DNA of 64,000 bases, taken from Dehalococcoidia bacterium UBA7891. Its GTDB lineage: Bacteria > Chloroflexota > Dehalococcoidia > Lucifugimonadales > UBA826. The stretch covers positions 1-64,000 of the forward strand of contig DLRJ01000072.1 of assembly GCA_002500485.1 (NCBI GenBank). Reading direction: 5' to 3'. A program made the translations under genes and the position numbers. Under the pieces are notes generated by a model. The model searched no databases, was not told where the DNA came from, and saw only the letters and a list, made by a program, of their open reading frames with translations. Shown one piece after another: positions 1 through 9,165 of the stretch; the first letter of the stretch is position 1, and each line of letters opens with the position of its first letter.

Positions 1-14
1 TCGAGGAATGAAAA

Positions 15-1214
15 ATGAGTCCTAAACTAAGCATTGAAGATGTTGAACTGTCTGGTCAAAGGGCTTTAGTGAGAGTTGACTACAATGTTCCTTTCTTGGA
101 AGGAACTAGTATCATATCGGACGACACCCGTATTAAGGCTTCCATACCAACTTTAAGGCACTTAATAGGAAAAGGTTGTTCATTGGTATTATGCTCCCAT
201 CTAGGACGTCCCAAGGGTAAGCGATACCCTGAATTGTCTTTAAAGCCAATAGCAAAAAGATTAAGTGAAATCCTAGAGCAGAAAGTACAGTTCGTTGAAG
301 ATTGCGTATCAGAAGAAGCAGCAGCAACTGCCCGGAAGTTAAGTGAAGGCGAAATCCTACTATTAGAAAATTTGCGGTTTCATAGAGGGGAAGAAGAAAA
401 CAACCTTGGCTTTGCAAAGCAGCTATCAAAATTAGCCGAAGTTTTTATAAACGATGCCTTTGGTGCGGCACACCGTGCCCATGCCTCTACTTTAGGTGTA
501 ACGAGATTCTTACCTTCATATGCGGGTCTACTTTTAGACAAAGAGGTCAATTACTTAGAAAATGCTCTAGAAAATCCCGAATTACCCTTTACGGCTATAT
601 TGGGAGGTGCAAAGGTGTCGGATAAAATTAAAGTCGTCGACCGTCTAACAACAATAGCAAGCCACATTTGTATTGGGGGAGGGATGGCGGCCACTTTTTT
701 GGCAGCCTCAAATAAAGAAGTTGGAAATTCCTCAATAGAGACTAATTTTATTAGCCAGGCCCAGACCCTGTTAAATGAAAATGATTCGAAAAGCGGGAAC
801 TTAATTTTGCCCAGTGATGTGGTAGTTGTTAAAACTTTGCTGAAAGATTCCGATTTCCTTACAAAATCAGTTGATGATTTAGAGGATAGCGACATTATTG
901 TGGATATAGGACCGGCAACGGCGGAATTTTACTCGTCTATTATTCGAAAAAGTAACACCGTTCTTTGGAATGGGCCTATGGGAATATATGAATGGGAAAA
1001 AGCCAGGGCCGGCACTCGTTCAGTGGCGAAAGCATTGGCAAATGGGAGTATGTTATCGATAATTGGTGGAGGTTCAACGGTGGATGCCGTAAATTTTTTG
1101 GGCCTTCAAGGGCAGATGACACATGTGTCTACGGGAGGAGGAGCATCCTTGGAGCTGTTGGAAGGTAGGGAACTACCAGGAGTTACTTCACTACGTGAGA
1201 AGATAGAAGGTTAA
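15..1214 (+). CDS. pgk: Phosphoglycerate kinase
   Basis: Cytosolic glycolytic enzyme that transfers the acyl phosphate of 1,3-bisphosphoglycerate to ADP, giving ATP and 3-phosphoglycerate. The 399 residues match the usual bacterial length. Visible family signatures are RVDYNVPF near residue 20, SHLGRPKG near 61, the ENLRFHRGEE segment near 118, GGAKVSDKI near 197, and the C-terminal nucleotide loop WNGPMGIYEWE plus GGGSTVDAV. The ATG at 15 has a GAGG upstream. The next gene starts 6 bp after the stop and encodes the next glycolytic step, so the two are very likely cotranscribed. The promoter lies outside the window. Confidence 0.97.
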   Translation: MSPKLSIEDVELSGQRALVRVDYNVPFLEGTSIISDDTRIKASIPTLRHLIGKGCSLVLCSHLGRPKGKRYPELSLKPIAKRLSEILEQKVQFVEDCVSEEAAATARKLSEGEILLLENLRFHRGEEENNLGFAKQLSKLAEVFINDAFGAAHRAHASTLGVTRFLPSYAGLLLDKEVNYLENALENPELPFTAILGGAKVSDKIKVVDRLTTIASHICIGGGMAATFLAASNKEVGNSSIETNFISQAQTLLNENDSKSGNLILPSDVVVVKTLLKDSDFLTKSVDDLEDSDIIVDIGPATAEFYSSIIRKSNTVLWNGPMGIYEWEKARAGTRSVAKALANGSMLSIIGGGSTVDAVNFLGLQGQMTHVSTGGGASLELLEGRELPGVTSLREKIEG

Positions 1215-1220
1215 GAAATT

Positions 1221-2432
1221 ATGATCGATTTCCAGTATTTATCTAGTATCAGAAAACAAACTGCCTCCAAAATCGTCATGATTGTTGTCGATGGTCTAGG
1301 TGGAATGACAGATCCTTCGACAGGTAATTCTGAATTAGAGGCTGCTGTGTTGCCAAACTTAGACAAATTGGCTGCCAATAGTTCCTGCGGTGTAAGCACG
1401 CCTGTCCTTCCCGGCATAACCCCTGGCAGCGGCCCCGGACACATGGCTTTGTTTGGATACAACCCTATTAAGTATCTTTTGGGTCGAGGAGTGCTGGAAG
1501 GGCTAGGAATAGGGGCCCCTATAGGCAAGGGGGACGTAGCCGCAAGAGGAAATTTTTGCCTTTTAGGGGATGATGGCAAGATTTTAGATAGACGTGCAGG
1601 AAGAATTACAACTGAAGAATGCGTGGAACTAGTAGAGTTGCTCAAACAAATCGAGATTCCTGGATTCGGAATCGAAATATATCCAGTTATGGATTACCGG
1701 TTCGTCTTGGTTCTCAAAGGAGAAACCTCTTCTCCTGATGTTTCAGAGACCGATCCTCAGATTACAGGTATTGCACCATTGATCTCGAGTCCAACCTCTG
1801 AGAGAGGGACTGGCACAGCCTTGGCGGTTAATCTTTTCACCCAAAGAAGTATGGAAATTCTTACGGAACACAAAGGAAGTGCTAACGGCATTTTACTACG
1901 CGGTTTCTCAAACATACCTGAATTGCCACATTTCGGTTCATCATATGCTCTGAATCCTGCGGCTATAGCTGCCTACCCCATGTACAGGGGAGTTGCCGGC
2001 CTTTTGGGCATGGAAGTACTAAATTCCAAACAAACTTTTGAAGATGAAATTAAAACCCTGCAAACGAATTTCTCCAAAGGTTACGATTATTTCTTTCTGC
2101 ATTACAAACCTGCTGATAGTGCAGGGGAGGACGGAAATTTTAGCCAAAAAGTGGCTATGCTTGAGGAATTCGATAAAAAACTTGAAAGTGTTATCCAACT
2201 GGAACCTGACGTAATAGTCATATGTGGAGACCATTCAACACCTTCCTATATCTCTTCTCACAGTTGGCATCCCGTACCCTTTTTGATCAATTCCAAATTT
2301 TCTCAAGGTAAGATCGGGAGCCAATTCACAGAAAACAGCTGTCGGGAAGGCACAATAGGAAGCATCAGGGCCGAAGAACTCATGCTACTGGTTCTATCTC
2401 ACGCGGGTAAGCTAAATAAATTTGGACCCTAA
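1221..2432 (+). CDS. apgM: 2,3-bisphosphoglycerate-independent phosphoglycerate mutase, archaeal (ApgM) type
   Basis: Interconverts 3- and 2-phosphoglycerate without the bisphosphoglycerate cofactor; alkaline-phosphatase-superfamily metalloenzyme. The 403 residues are close to ApgM and shorter than the roughly 510-residue bacterial GpmI. Near the N-terminus MIVVDGLGGM supplies the first metal ligand, followed by TPGSGPGHMALFGY with the nucleophilic serine region. Near residue 335 VICGDHSTP and the following SHSWHPVP carry the expected Asp/His metal ligands. It lies 6 bp after pgk, so a pgk-apgM unit is inferred. The archaeal-type enzyme in a bacterium is typical of Chloroflexota and some other phyla. 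Confidence 0.93.
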   Translation: MIDFQYLSSIRKQTASKIVMIVVDGLGGMTDPSTGNSELEAAVLPNLDKLAANSSCGVSTPVLPGITPGSGPGHMALFGYNPIKYLLGRGVLEGLGIGAPIGKGDVAARGNFCLLGDDGKILDRRAGRITTEECVELVELLKQIEIPGFGIEIYPVMDYRFVLVLKGETSSPDVSETDPQITGIAPLISSPTSERGTGTALAVNLFTQRSMEILTEHKGSANGILLRGFSNIPELPHFGSSYALNPAAIAAYPMYRGVAGLLGMEVLNSKQTFEDEIKTLQTNFSKGYDYFFLHYKPADSAGEDGNFSQKVAMLEEFDKKLESVIQLEPDVIVICGDHSTPSYISSHSWHPVPFLINSKFSQGKIGSQFTENSCREGTIGSIRAEELMLLVLSHAGKLNKFGP

Positions 2433-2968
2433 TATAGATCTTAATCTTGCCTGTACATCTACACTTTTATAGTTCATATCCCTTGGTTTCAACCAAAAAT
2501 AAACATAAAAACATAGCTATCGCTAATATACCACTGATTTAAGTTCTTAATATACGATTTGGTTAAATTACAAATATAATTAGCTCAATTGAGCATCCAA
2601 ATTTGCACCATTTCTGGGTAATGAAACATCCCAGGGCGGATTTTTTTCCATGATCAATACTCATCACCATATATGTACCCTGTTTTTTCTATAATTCCTA
2701 ATTCCTTTCACTACCTCTATTACCGATTGAACAACCACCGAAAGTGGCCTGATATGTTGATTAAAATGGCCATAATTAATCAAAACTAAACAATAAATTA
2801 ACTACAGAACATAATGCAGTGACCATGCATCAAAATTAGGGCTCAAACCCCTAAAGTTTGATATTTAAACCTTCTCAAAAGTAAAACAATGCCTTCCAAT
2901 GGAATATTTAGTAGGATGTTAAAGTAGCACCAGAAGCACCTTTTAAATACTGTGAGATATCAAGATAT
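2433..2968 (+). other. 536-bp AT-rich gap without a recognisable gene
   Basis: Longest empty stretch in an otherwise tightly packed window. It is AT-rich, with stops in all frames at short intervals. The only notable element is a perfect 12-bp palindrome GCTCAATTGAGC at 2583-2594. I see no tRNA, no convincing terminator with a T-run, and no conserved protein fragment. It separates the pgk-apgM pair from tpiA and probably holds the tpiA-miaA promoter. A decayed gene is possible but I could not recognise one. Confidence 0.5.
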
Positions 2969-3715
2969 ATGTATATTTTAGCAAATTGGAAAAATAAATT
3001 ATCCTCAGAATCCAGTAAAAGCCTGGCCAATGACATATATTCACGACTGGTGCATCAATATTTAAATATTGAAATAGTTATATTTCCAGACGATATCTCA
3101 TTGCTAGGAGTAAAGTCTATTTTGGATTCGCTATCTATCGTCAAGATAGGTGCTCAGGATGGTCCTTTGGATAGAACTAGTAGTCTCACCGGTTCTATTT
3201 CTGCCCCTAATTTAAGCAATGTTTGTGACTACGTACTACTTGGACATTCTGAAAGAAGGATCCAATTAGGGGAAACGAATGAAATGGTTGCTCTAAAAGC
3301 TACCGTAGCAATTGAGCTGGGTTTGGTTCCAGTTATATGTGTAACCAAAGGAACCGGGACAGCCCTTGATCCATATTCTGAGATCAAAGCCCAATTAGAG
3401 TCTATCCAGGATCATATACGTCGGCAGGGCAAATATTTAATCGCATATGAGCCAATCGACGCCATAGGCACGGGAATTTCTGCCGACCCCCAGGAAATCA
3501 AAAACACAGCCGAAACCATCCGGAAAATGCTTTCGGGACTTCAGGGCTCTTCTGATATCCCGGTGCTATATGGGGGGAGTGTAAATGCCAAGAACGTGAA
3601 CTCATTCTTGTCGCTTGAAGGAATAGATGGAGTCTTGGTCGGTGGAGAAAGCCTCAACGTGGATAGTTTCCTAAAAATTGTACAGAAGGCATCAGATACA
3701 CAGCATTCAAGATGA
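2969..3715 (+). CDS. tpiA: Triose-phosphate isomerase
   Basis: Interconverts dihydroxyacetone phosphate and glyceraldehyde 3-phosphate; cytosolic TIM-barrel enzyme. The protein has 248 residues, as usual. Catalytic residues are visible: the lysine of the N-terminal NWK motif, the histidine in LLGHSERR, and the glutamate in AYEPIDAIGTG (the canonical motif is AYEPVWAIGTG, so the segment is slightly diverged). The phosphate-binding YGGSVNAKN and VLVGGESL close the barrel. The stop overlaps the start of miaA by 4 bp, implying translational coupling. No strong ribosome binding site is seen before the ATG. Confidence 0.96.
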   Translation: MYILANWKNKLSSESSKSLANDIYSRLVHQYLNIEIVIFPDDISLLGVKSILDSLSIVKIGAQDGPLDRTSSLTGSISAPNLSNVCDYVLLGHSERRIQLGETNEMVALKATVAIELGLVPVICVTKGTGTALDPYSEIKAQLESIQDHIRRQGKYLIAYEPIDAIGTGISADPQEIKNTAETIRKMLSGLQGSSDIPVLYGGSVNAKNVNSFLSLEGIDGVLVGGESLNVDSFLKIVQKASDTQHSR

Positions 3716-4620
3716 TAGTGATACTAGGGGCGACAGGTACAGGAAAAAGCCAGATCGGAATCAATATCGCTCATCAATTGAACGGTGAAATTATCAACGC
3801 CGATAGTCGTCAAATATACAAAGGAATGACTATTGGAACAGCTAAACCCAACGAACAAGATATGAAGTCCATTCCCCATCATTTATTCGATTTTAAATAC
3901 CCCGATGAAAGTTTCAGTGTTTTTGAGTTCAAAGAACTGGTGTCCAACACCGCGCACGAGATTCAGTCTAGAGGCAAGGTTCCAATCCTTGTTGGAGGAA
4001 CAGGCCAATACCTTCTGGCTTTCTTGGAAAATTGGACTTTAAATGGTGGCCCTCCAAACCCAGAGATAAGAAAAACGCTATCTGATCGCTTTTCAAAATT
4101 TGGTTTGGATAACCTAGTAGAAGAATTAACCAATACTTCCCCAGACATAGCTCAGACCATCGATTTAGACAATTCAAGAAGGGTCATGAGGGCACTAGAA
4201 AAAATCCACAATGATGATAGACACACACTTGCAGCACCGAAACCCGACATTCAAAATACACTAAACATATCTGTGTTCGGTATTCAAATACCCAGGACCC
4301 TGCTATACCCCAGAGTTGATGCAAGAGCTGAGGGTATGATTAGAAATGGATGGATTTCGGAAACCCACAAATTGCTAGACTATGGGTATGGTGTGGACCT
4401 TTCGTCCATGAGTGGTATTGGATACAGGGAAATATCAAAATACCTGCATGGAGATTCAACCTGGCAATTTTGCATCTCAAAAATAAAGTCACGTACCCAT
4501 CGGCTTATACGCACCCAGAATAATTGGTTCAGAAGGATTGATAGCTCAATAACCTGGTTTGATTCCCATGAGTTAAACACTTTTGAAATATCCAATAAAA
4601 TATCGTGCTTAATGAATTGA
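3712..4620 (+). CDS. miaA: tRNA dimethylallyltransferase
   Basis: Adds the dimethylallyl group to N6 of A37 in tRNAs reading UNN codons, the first step towards ms2i6A. The 302 residues fit. A P-loop GATGTGKSQ lies at residues 6-14, then the DxxQ-type segment NADSRQIYKGMTIGTAKP, the VGGTGQYL motif near residue 97, and SGIGYREISKYL near residue 228. It overlaps tpiA by 4 bp (ATGA). The pairing with tpiA is unusual metabolically and probably reflects shared transcription rather than function. Confidence 0.95.
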   Translation: MIVILGATGTGKSQIGINIAHQLNGEIINADSRQIYKGMTIGTAKPNEQDMKSIPHHLFDFKYPDESFSVFEFKELVSNTAHEIQSRGKVPILVGGTGQYLLAFLENWTLNGGPPNPEIRKTLSDRFSKFGLDNLVEELTNTSPDIAQTIDLDNSRRVMRALEKIHNDDRHTLAAPKPDIQNTLNISVFGIQIPRTLLYPRVDARAEGMIRNGWISETHKLLDYGYGVDLSSMSGIGYREISKYLHGDSTWQFCISKIKSRTHRLIRTQNNWFRRIDSSITWFDSHELNTFEISNKISCLMN

Positions 4621-4703
4621 ACAACTTCCCCAAGCCTATATGATCCATTCGATGTTAGAATTCCTACCACTTAATGCAATACCCAGTTAGATAGAAGTTA
4701 GAT

Positions 4704-5543
4704 ATGAAATTCACCAAAATGCATGGAGCCGGAAATGACTACGTTTATGTGAACGGGTTTGAGTATGATCTTGACTGGAAACACATATCTCAAACCGTGA
4801 GCGACAGACACAAAGGCATAGGAGCAGATGGTCTCATTGTTGCATGCCCATCGTCTAACAACTCAGACCTAAAAATGCGTATGTTCAACGCAGATGGTTC
4901 AGAAGGAGAGATGTGTGGGAACGGAATACGCTGCCTGGTTGGTTTTGCTAGGGATGAAAGTTTAATAAACGGTGACTTACAAGTAATCACAGTGGAGACA
5001 ATGGCAGGCAATTTGGACGTTTTCCCAATTTTGGAAGATAGTCGAATGATAGGGGCGAAAGTCAGCATGGGATCTCCTAATTTGGTCCCGAAAAATGTAC
5101 CCGTGCAAATTGGCTCCGATGAACCAACTCTCGACTATTCATTGGATTTGGACACACACGAATTATCCCTTGGGTTTGTATCAATGGGAAACCCTCATGC
5201 TATTGCCTTTATTGAAGAAGATGTAGATAACTTCCCCTTAGAATTGATAGGCCCTAAAATTGAAAATCACGATATTTTCCCAAACAAAGTGAATTTTGAG
5301 ATTGTAAATGCGCTAAGCCCATCAGAACTCAAAGTGAGAGTTTGGGAAAGAGGGTCTGGGATCACGATGGCCTGTGGTTCTGGAGCCTGTGCAGTTGCTG
5401 TAGCAGCCAGGTTGAAAGGAATTACATTGGATGATGTCAACTTGAAACTACCCGGTGGAGATTTAAAAGTTCGTTGGGATGGGGTAGGGGAAGTAGAATT
5501 GGAGGGACCGATTGAAACAGTATACAAAGGTGTTCTCCAATAA
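4704..5543 (+). CDS. dapF: Diaminopimelate epimerase
   Basis: Cofactor-independent epimerase converting LL-diaminopimelate to meso-diaminopimelate for lysine and peptidoglycan synthesis. The protein has 279 residues. The two catalytic cysteines are in their family contexts: FNADGSEGEMCGNGIRC near residue 71, and GSGITMACGSGACA near residue 220. The N-terminus FTKMHGAGNDYVYVNG is typical. The next gene is the LL-diaminopimelate aminotransferase, 41 bp downstream, so two consecutive steps of the aminotransferase variant of the pathway are encoded together. Confidence 0.97.
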   Translation: MKFTKMHGAGNDYVYVNGFEYDLDWKHISQTVSDRHKGIGADGLIVACPSSNNSDLKMRMFNADGSEGEMCGNGIRCLVGFARDESLINGDLQVITVETMAGNLDVFPILEDSRMIGAKVSMGSPNLVPKNVPVQIGSDEPTLDYSLDLDTHELSLGFVSMGNPHAIAFIEEDVDNFPLELIGPKIENHDIFPNKVNFEIVNALSPSELKVRVWERGSGITMACGSGACAVAVAARLKGITLDDVNLKLPGGDLKVRWDGVGEVELEGPIETVYKGVLQ

Positions 5544-5584
5544 TAATTATCTAGGGATCGGCTGGAAACAGGAGTTAAATAAAA

Positions 5585-6754
5585 ATGGAATTCGCAAATC
5601 GGTTAGACACGGTACCACCGTATCTTTTTGTAGAAATAAGCAGAAAAATCGCTGCCAAAAAAGCACAGGGTATAGATGTGATCTCCTTTGGAATTGGTGA
5701 TCCCGATTTGGAAACTCCAAGCAACGTGATAGCTGAACTCAGTAGAACTGCCCTAGATTCCCCAAATCATCGATACCCAGAAACGGACGGCTTACCAGAA
5801 TTCCGGAGGGCAGTGACAGACTGGTACCAGAAACGTTTCTCCATATCGTTGGACGCTGAAAAGGAAGTCCTTCCACTAATTGGAGCGAAAGAAGGCATAG
5901 GTCATGCTGCCTTATGTTTTATAAACCCTGGAGACATTGCATTAATACCGGACCCTGGATATCCAGTTTATTCCGTAGGTACTTGGTTTGCCGGAGGGGA
6001 ATGCCATTGGATGCCACTGAAGGAAGAAAACGGATGGCTACCTGATCTCGACGATATTCCAGAGGATGTGGCCAACAATTCTAAGGTAATGTGGTTGAAT
6101 TATCCCAATAATCCCACTGGTGCAATTGTGGACAAAGGATATTTGGCTGATGTTGTTAGCTTTGGAAAACAATACAACATTGCCGTAATGCATGATGCCT
6201 GTTACACCGAAGTTGCCTACGATGGCTATAGACCTATAAGTTTCCTTGAAATCCCTGGTGCCATGGATATCGGTCTGGAATTTCACTCGCTGTCTAAAAG
6301 TTACAACATGACAGGCTGGAGAGTGGGAATGGCTGTTGGTAATTCCGATATGATAAATGCCCTCATGGTGGTGAAATCTAATTTAGATTCAGGCATACCC
6401 AATGCGGTCCAACATATGGGCATCGAAGCGCTGAAGGCCTCAGACAAAGAGATTGACACTCGAAATGCCATATACCAGAACAGACGAGACAGAGTTGTGG
6501 CTTCTCTAAACAAAATTGGATTAAATGTAGACCCTCCTAGGGCGAGTCTGTACGTTTGGGCAAAAATCCCCGATGGATATACTTCAGCTGAGTTTGCAGA
6601 ATTACTACTAGAGGAAAGAAACCTAGTAGTGACCGCAGGAAACGGCTATGGACCCAGTGGAGAAGGTTATGTACGTCTTTCTCTCACCATTTCGGAAACA
6701 GACCTGGAGAAAGGGCTAAGCAGATTGGAAAACTGGAAAATACCTCAAAAATAG
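5585..6754 (+). CDS. dapL: LL-diaminopimelate aminotransferase (class I PLP aminotransferase)
   Basis: Predicted to convert tetrahydrodipicolinate directly to LL-diaminopimelate using glutamate. A 389-residue fold-type I aminotransferase. Visible elements are ISFGIGDPDLETP near residue 33, WLNYPNNPTGA near residue 170 with the PLP-binding Asn, and the Schiff-base lysine in SLSKSYNMTGWRVG near residue 238. Assignment to DapL rather than another class I aminotransferase rests on overall resemblance and on adjacency to dapF. The ATG at 5585 follows a weak GGAG-containing stretch (about 5570-5573). Confidence 0.85.
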   Translation: MEFANRLDTVPPYLFVEISRKIAAKKAQGIDVISFGIGDPDLETPSNVIAELSRTALDSPNHRYPETDGLPEFRRAVTDWYQKRFSISLDAEKEVLPLIGAKEGIGHAALCFINPGDIALIPDPGYPVYSVGTWFAGGECHWMPLKEENGWLPDLDDIPEDVANNSKVMWLNYPNNPTGAIVDKGYLADVVSFGKQYNIAVMHDACYTEVAYDGYRPISFLEIPGAMDIGLEFHSLSKSYNMTGWRVGMAVGNSDMINALMVVKSNLDSGIPNAVQHMGIEALKASDKEIDTRNAIYQNRRDRVVASLNKIGLNVDPPRASLYVWAKIPDGYTSAEFAELLLEERNLVVTAGNGYGPSGEGYVRLSLTISETDLEKGLSRLENWKIPQK

Positions 6755-6779
6755 ACGTCACGATAACGGAGTAGTACTC

Positions 6780-7913
6780 ATATCAACCAATCTACATACT
6801 GTAGCATCCAAGGCCGAGCGAGTCTTACTCGTTGGGGCTCATATCAAAGGGTCTAGAAGTAGGTGGCGGCCAAAAGATTCGATATCCGAATTGAAGGAAT
6901 TAGCCTCCGGTGCCGGCGCCAAAGTGGTAGATGTAGTCAACCAGCAATTAACTAAACCAACGCAAACTTATGTCGGTAAAGGAAAATTGGGGGAGCTTTT
7001 AGAGATAGTCAAACGGGAAAAAATAGATACCATAATATGCGATGACGAATTAAAACCCACCCAACAACTGAACCTGGAAAATGCACTCCCTGGCACAAAA
7101 GTAATAGACCGGACGGCCCTGATTTTACATATTTTTGCATCGAGGGCCCAAACTCATGAAGGCAGATTACAAGTGGATTTGGCCCAGCATGAGTATCTCC
7201 TACCCAGATTAGCCGGCCAATGGACCCATTTGGAAAGGCTCGGTGGAGGAATCGGTACCAGGGGACCAGGGGAGTCACAAATTGAAACCGACCGCCGCCT
7301 AGCTAGAAATAGGATCGCTAAGTTAAAAAAAGATATCGAAAAAGTCAGAAAGCATAGACAAAGATATCGGCAGCGAAGGAAGCGATCTAACTTACCTATA
7401 GTGTCCTTGGTGGGTTACACGAATGCTGGGAAAAGCACCTTATTAAATACATTGGCCTCCTCAGCAGTCACAGCCGAAAATAAACTATTTTCAACCCTAG
7501 ACCCTATTACAAGGAAGATTTCCATAAGGAATGGAAAAGAGATACTTTTGACAGACACTGTGGGTTTCATACAAAAACTTCCAACAAGTCTTATTGCGGC
7601 CTTCCGGGCGACCTTAGAGGAAGCTGAAGAAGCCGACCTTTTGATTCATGTTTCTGATATTTCACACCCAAACAGGTCTGAACATTGTCATGCCGTAAAT
7701 GAAGTCCTCGGAAATCTAGGTTTAACAGACAAACCCAAAATCGGAGTTTTAAACAAAATTGATCTCTTTCCAAAGAACTATCAGGCGCATGAAGATACAT
7801 CTCTTATAAAACTTATGGATCAGTTTGATCAAACCGTGTTCTGCTCAGCTGAAACAGGATTTGGAATAGGGGAACTAATTAACGTGATTGAATGCAAAAT
7901 ATCTGAGTATTAG
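6780..7913 (+). CDS. hflX: GTPase HflX, no standard start codon (ATA used in this call)
   Basis: Ribosome-associated GTPase that splits stalled ribosomes under stress. Domain order is the N-terminal HflX domain (ERVLLVGAHIK near residue 15, YVGKGKLGEL), GGIGTRGPGESQIETDRR, a coiled-coil linker, then the GTPase domain with GYTNAGKST, DTVGFIQKLP and NKIDL. The conserved N-terminal strand lies upstream of the first possible standard start, a TTG at 6891. Reading back in frame to the stop at 6717-6719 there is no ATG, GTG, TTG or CTG. The best initiator is ATA at 6780, 8 nt after GGAG at 6768-6771. A point substitution from ATG is the alternative. Start call uncertain; gene identity firm. Confidence 0.85.
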   Translation: MSTNLHTVASKAERVLLVGAHIKGSRSRWRPKDSISELKELASGAGAKVVDVVNQQLTKPTQTYVGKGKLGELLEIVKREKIDTIICDDELKPTQQLNLENALPGTKVIDRTALILHIFASRAQTHEGRLQVDLAQHEYLLPRLAGQWTHLERLGGGIGTRGPGESQIETDRRLARNRIAKLKKDIEKVRKHRQRYRQRRKRSNLPIVSLVGYTNAGKSTLLNTLASSAVTAENKLFSTLDPITRKISIRNGKEILLTDTVGFIQKLPTSLIAAFRATLEEAEEADLLIHVSDISHPNRSEHCHAVNEVLGNLGLTDKPKIGVLNKIDLFPKNYQAHEDTSLIKLMDQFDQTVFCSAETGFGIGELINVIECKISEY

Positions 7914-7961
7914 TCTTATAGCCACATATTTCTTATTGCGCACTATAAATGTTATGTAAAG

Positions 7962-8978
7962 TTAGGGGATCGAAATTTTCACTGATAAGCTGCCTTTAGT
8001 GGTTAAATGCATCAATAATCCTATCACCAAGCTGTTCACGTCCTGGTATGTAATCAATTGACCTTGCCTTAAAGCGGATGCCGGGAAATATTTCTGAAAT
8101 TCTATAGATTCAGAAACTAAAATAACGTTCCCAGGTGTAATTCCATTAGCTACCCCGACTGCAAATATTTCAGTCAATTGAATTTCCTCATTAAATTCAG
8201 AGGCATTTAAAACCAATACTGTAGCCACGGCCTTTTCAGGTTCATCTACATCATCATATGGCCCGATACTTTTAGTTGGTATACCGAGGCTTCTAAATTG
8301 GGAAATCACAATTGAGGTAATATTTTTTGCCGTCTCTGTTGTCTCAATAAACAGCAGATATCCTTCTTTCGCAGCCATTGAGGAAGGGCGTTTAATTACT
8401 GAGTCAATGGAAACAGGTATATTTTCAACTATATTTGGTAGGGTTTTATCTGTTAGAGGTGAAGTAAGTCCTTTTACTGCATTTTCTCTTACCCCTAAAT
8501 CTTCTATATATGACAGGTTTTCTGTAAACAAACGGGTGAACTCATCAGTTTGATCAATAGCAATACCTAGATCTCTTACCAATAAATTAGTCAGAAATTC
8601 TGGTTTAGGAAGTTCTCCTTCATTTAGGAGTTTGTTTAGTTTTCGGAATTTTTCAGGCATATAGGCAGCTTTTAAAAGAGATTCTGCAAGTTCTTCAATC
8701 GACTTGGGGATTGAAATTGAAATCCCTAGGTCAGTCAAGGAAATGGTCTCGTCCCTATATCTCCCTTTAGTGAATCCATATTGCTCTGAAGCTGCTAAGA
8801 GAGTGGTGAAACTACTACTTCTAGGGCTGATGCTCAAATGGTTAGCCAAAAGCTTCCTATCTAAAGGCAATCCGGCATTATCGTGATATATCGCTTTGGC
8901 GATTTCCAACGTGTCCTTTATTGTATGGGCCGGATAACCCCGAACCCTGCGAGTCCTGCGAAATCCATCTTTATTCAT
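7962..8978 (-). CDS. Uncharacterised protein: N-terminal winged-helix-like region, C-terminal alpha/beta domain
   Basis: I do not recognise this 338-residue protein. The N-terminus is basic (FRRTRRVRGYP), and residues 20-110 look like a winged-helix region (LANHLSISPRSSSFTTLL, then KGRYRDETISLTDLG), recalling DUF5343-type DNA-binding modules. The C-terminal third alternates strands and helices (GYLLFIETTETAKNI, VATVLVLNASEFNEE, NVILVSESIEFQKYF), in the style of TIR-like or nucleoside-deoxyribosyltransferase-like folds; this is inference from pattern only. It is monocistronic, convergent with hflX and divergent from the S41 protease gene. No signal peptide or membrane segment is seen. Confidence 0.7.
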   Translation of the reverse strand: MNKDGFRRTRRVRGYPAHTIKDTLEIAKAIYHDNAGLPLDRKLLANHLSISPRSSSFTTLLAASEQYGFTKGRYRDETISLTDLGISISIPKSIEELAESLLKAAYMPEKFRKLNKLLNEGELPKPEFLTNLLVRDLGIAIDQTDEFTRLFTENLSYIEDLGVRENAVKGLTSPLTDKTLPNIVENIPVSIDSVIKRPSSMAAKEGYLLFIETTETAKNITSIVISQFRSLGIPTKSIGPYDDVDEPEKAVATVLVLNASEFNEEIQLTEIFAVGVANGITPGNVILVSESIEFQKYFPASALRQGQLITYQDVNSLVIGLLMHLTTKGSLSVKISIP

Positions 8979-9165
8979 GCTATTTCAAACTTCAGCCTCT
9001 TTTTTGAAATCATTTTGAAATAAATATACGGATCTTGCAAAAAATGTCAATCGTCTTTTTGGTTTTTTTAACCTTAACGTCTATTTCGTTTCGTTACATA
9101 TTGATAAAATAGAGTCTGGATGTATTCTTAACTTTAATTATTTTACTAGGACCAAATAGAACAAA

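Noticed and set aside
2583..2594. GCTCAATTGAGC palindrome as terminator
   Set aside because: No loop and no T-run; too short for a regulator call without context.
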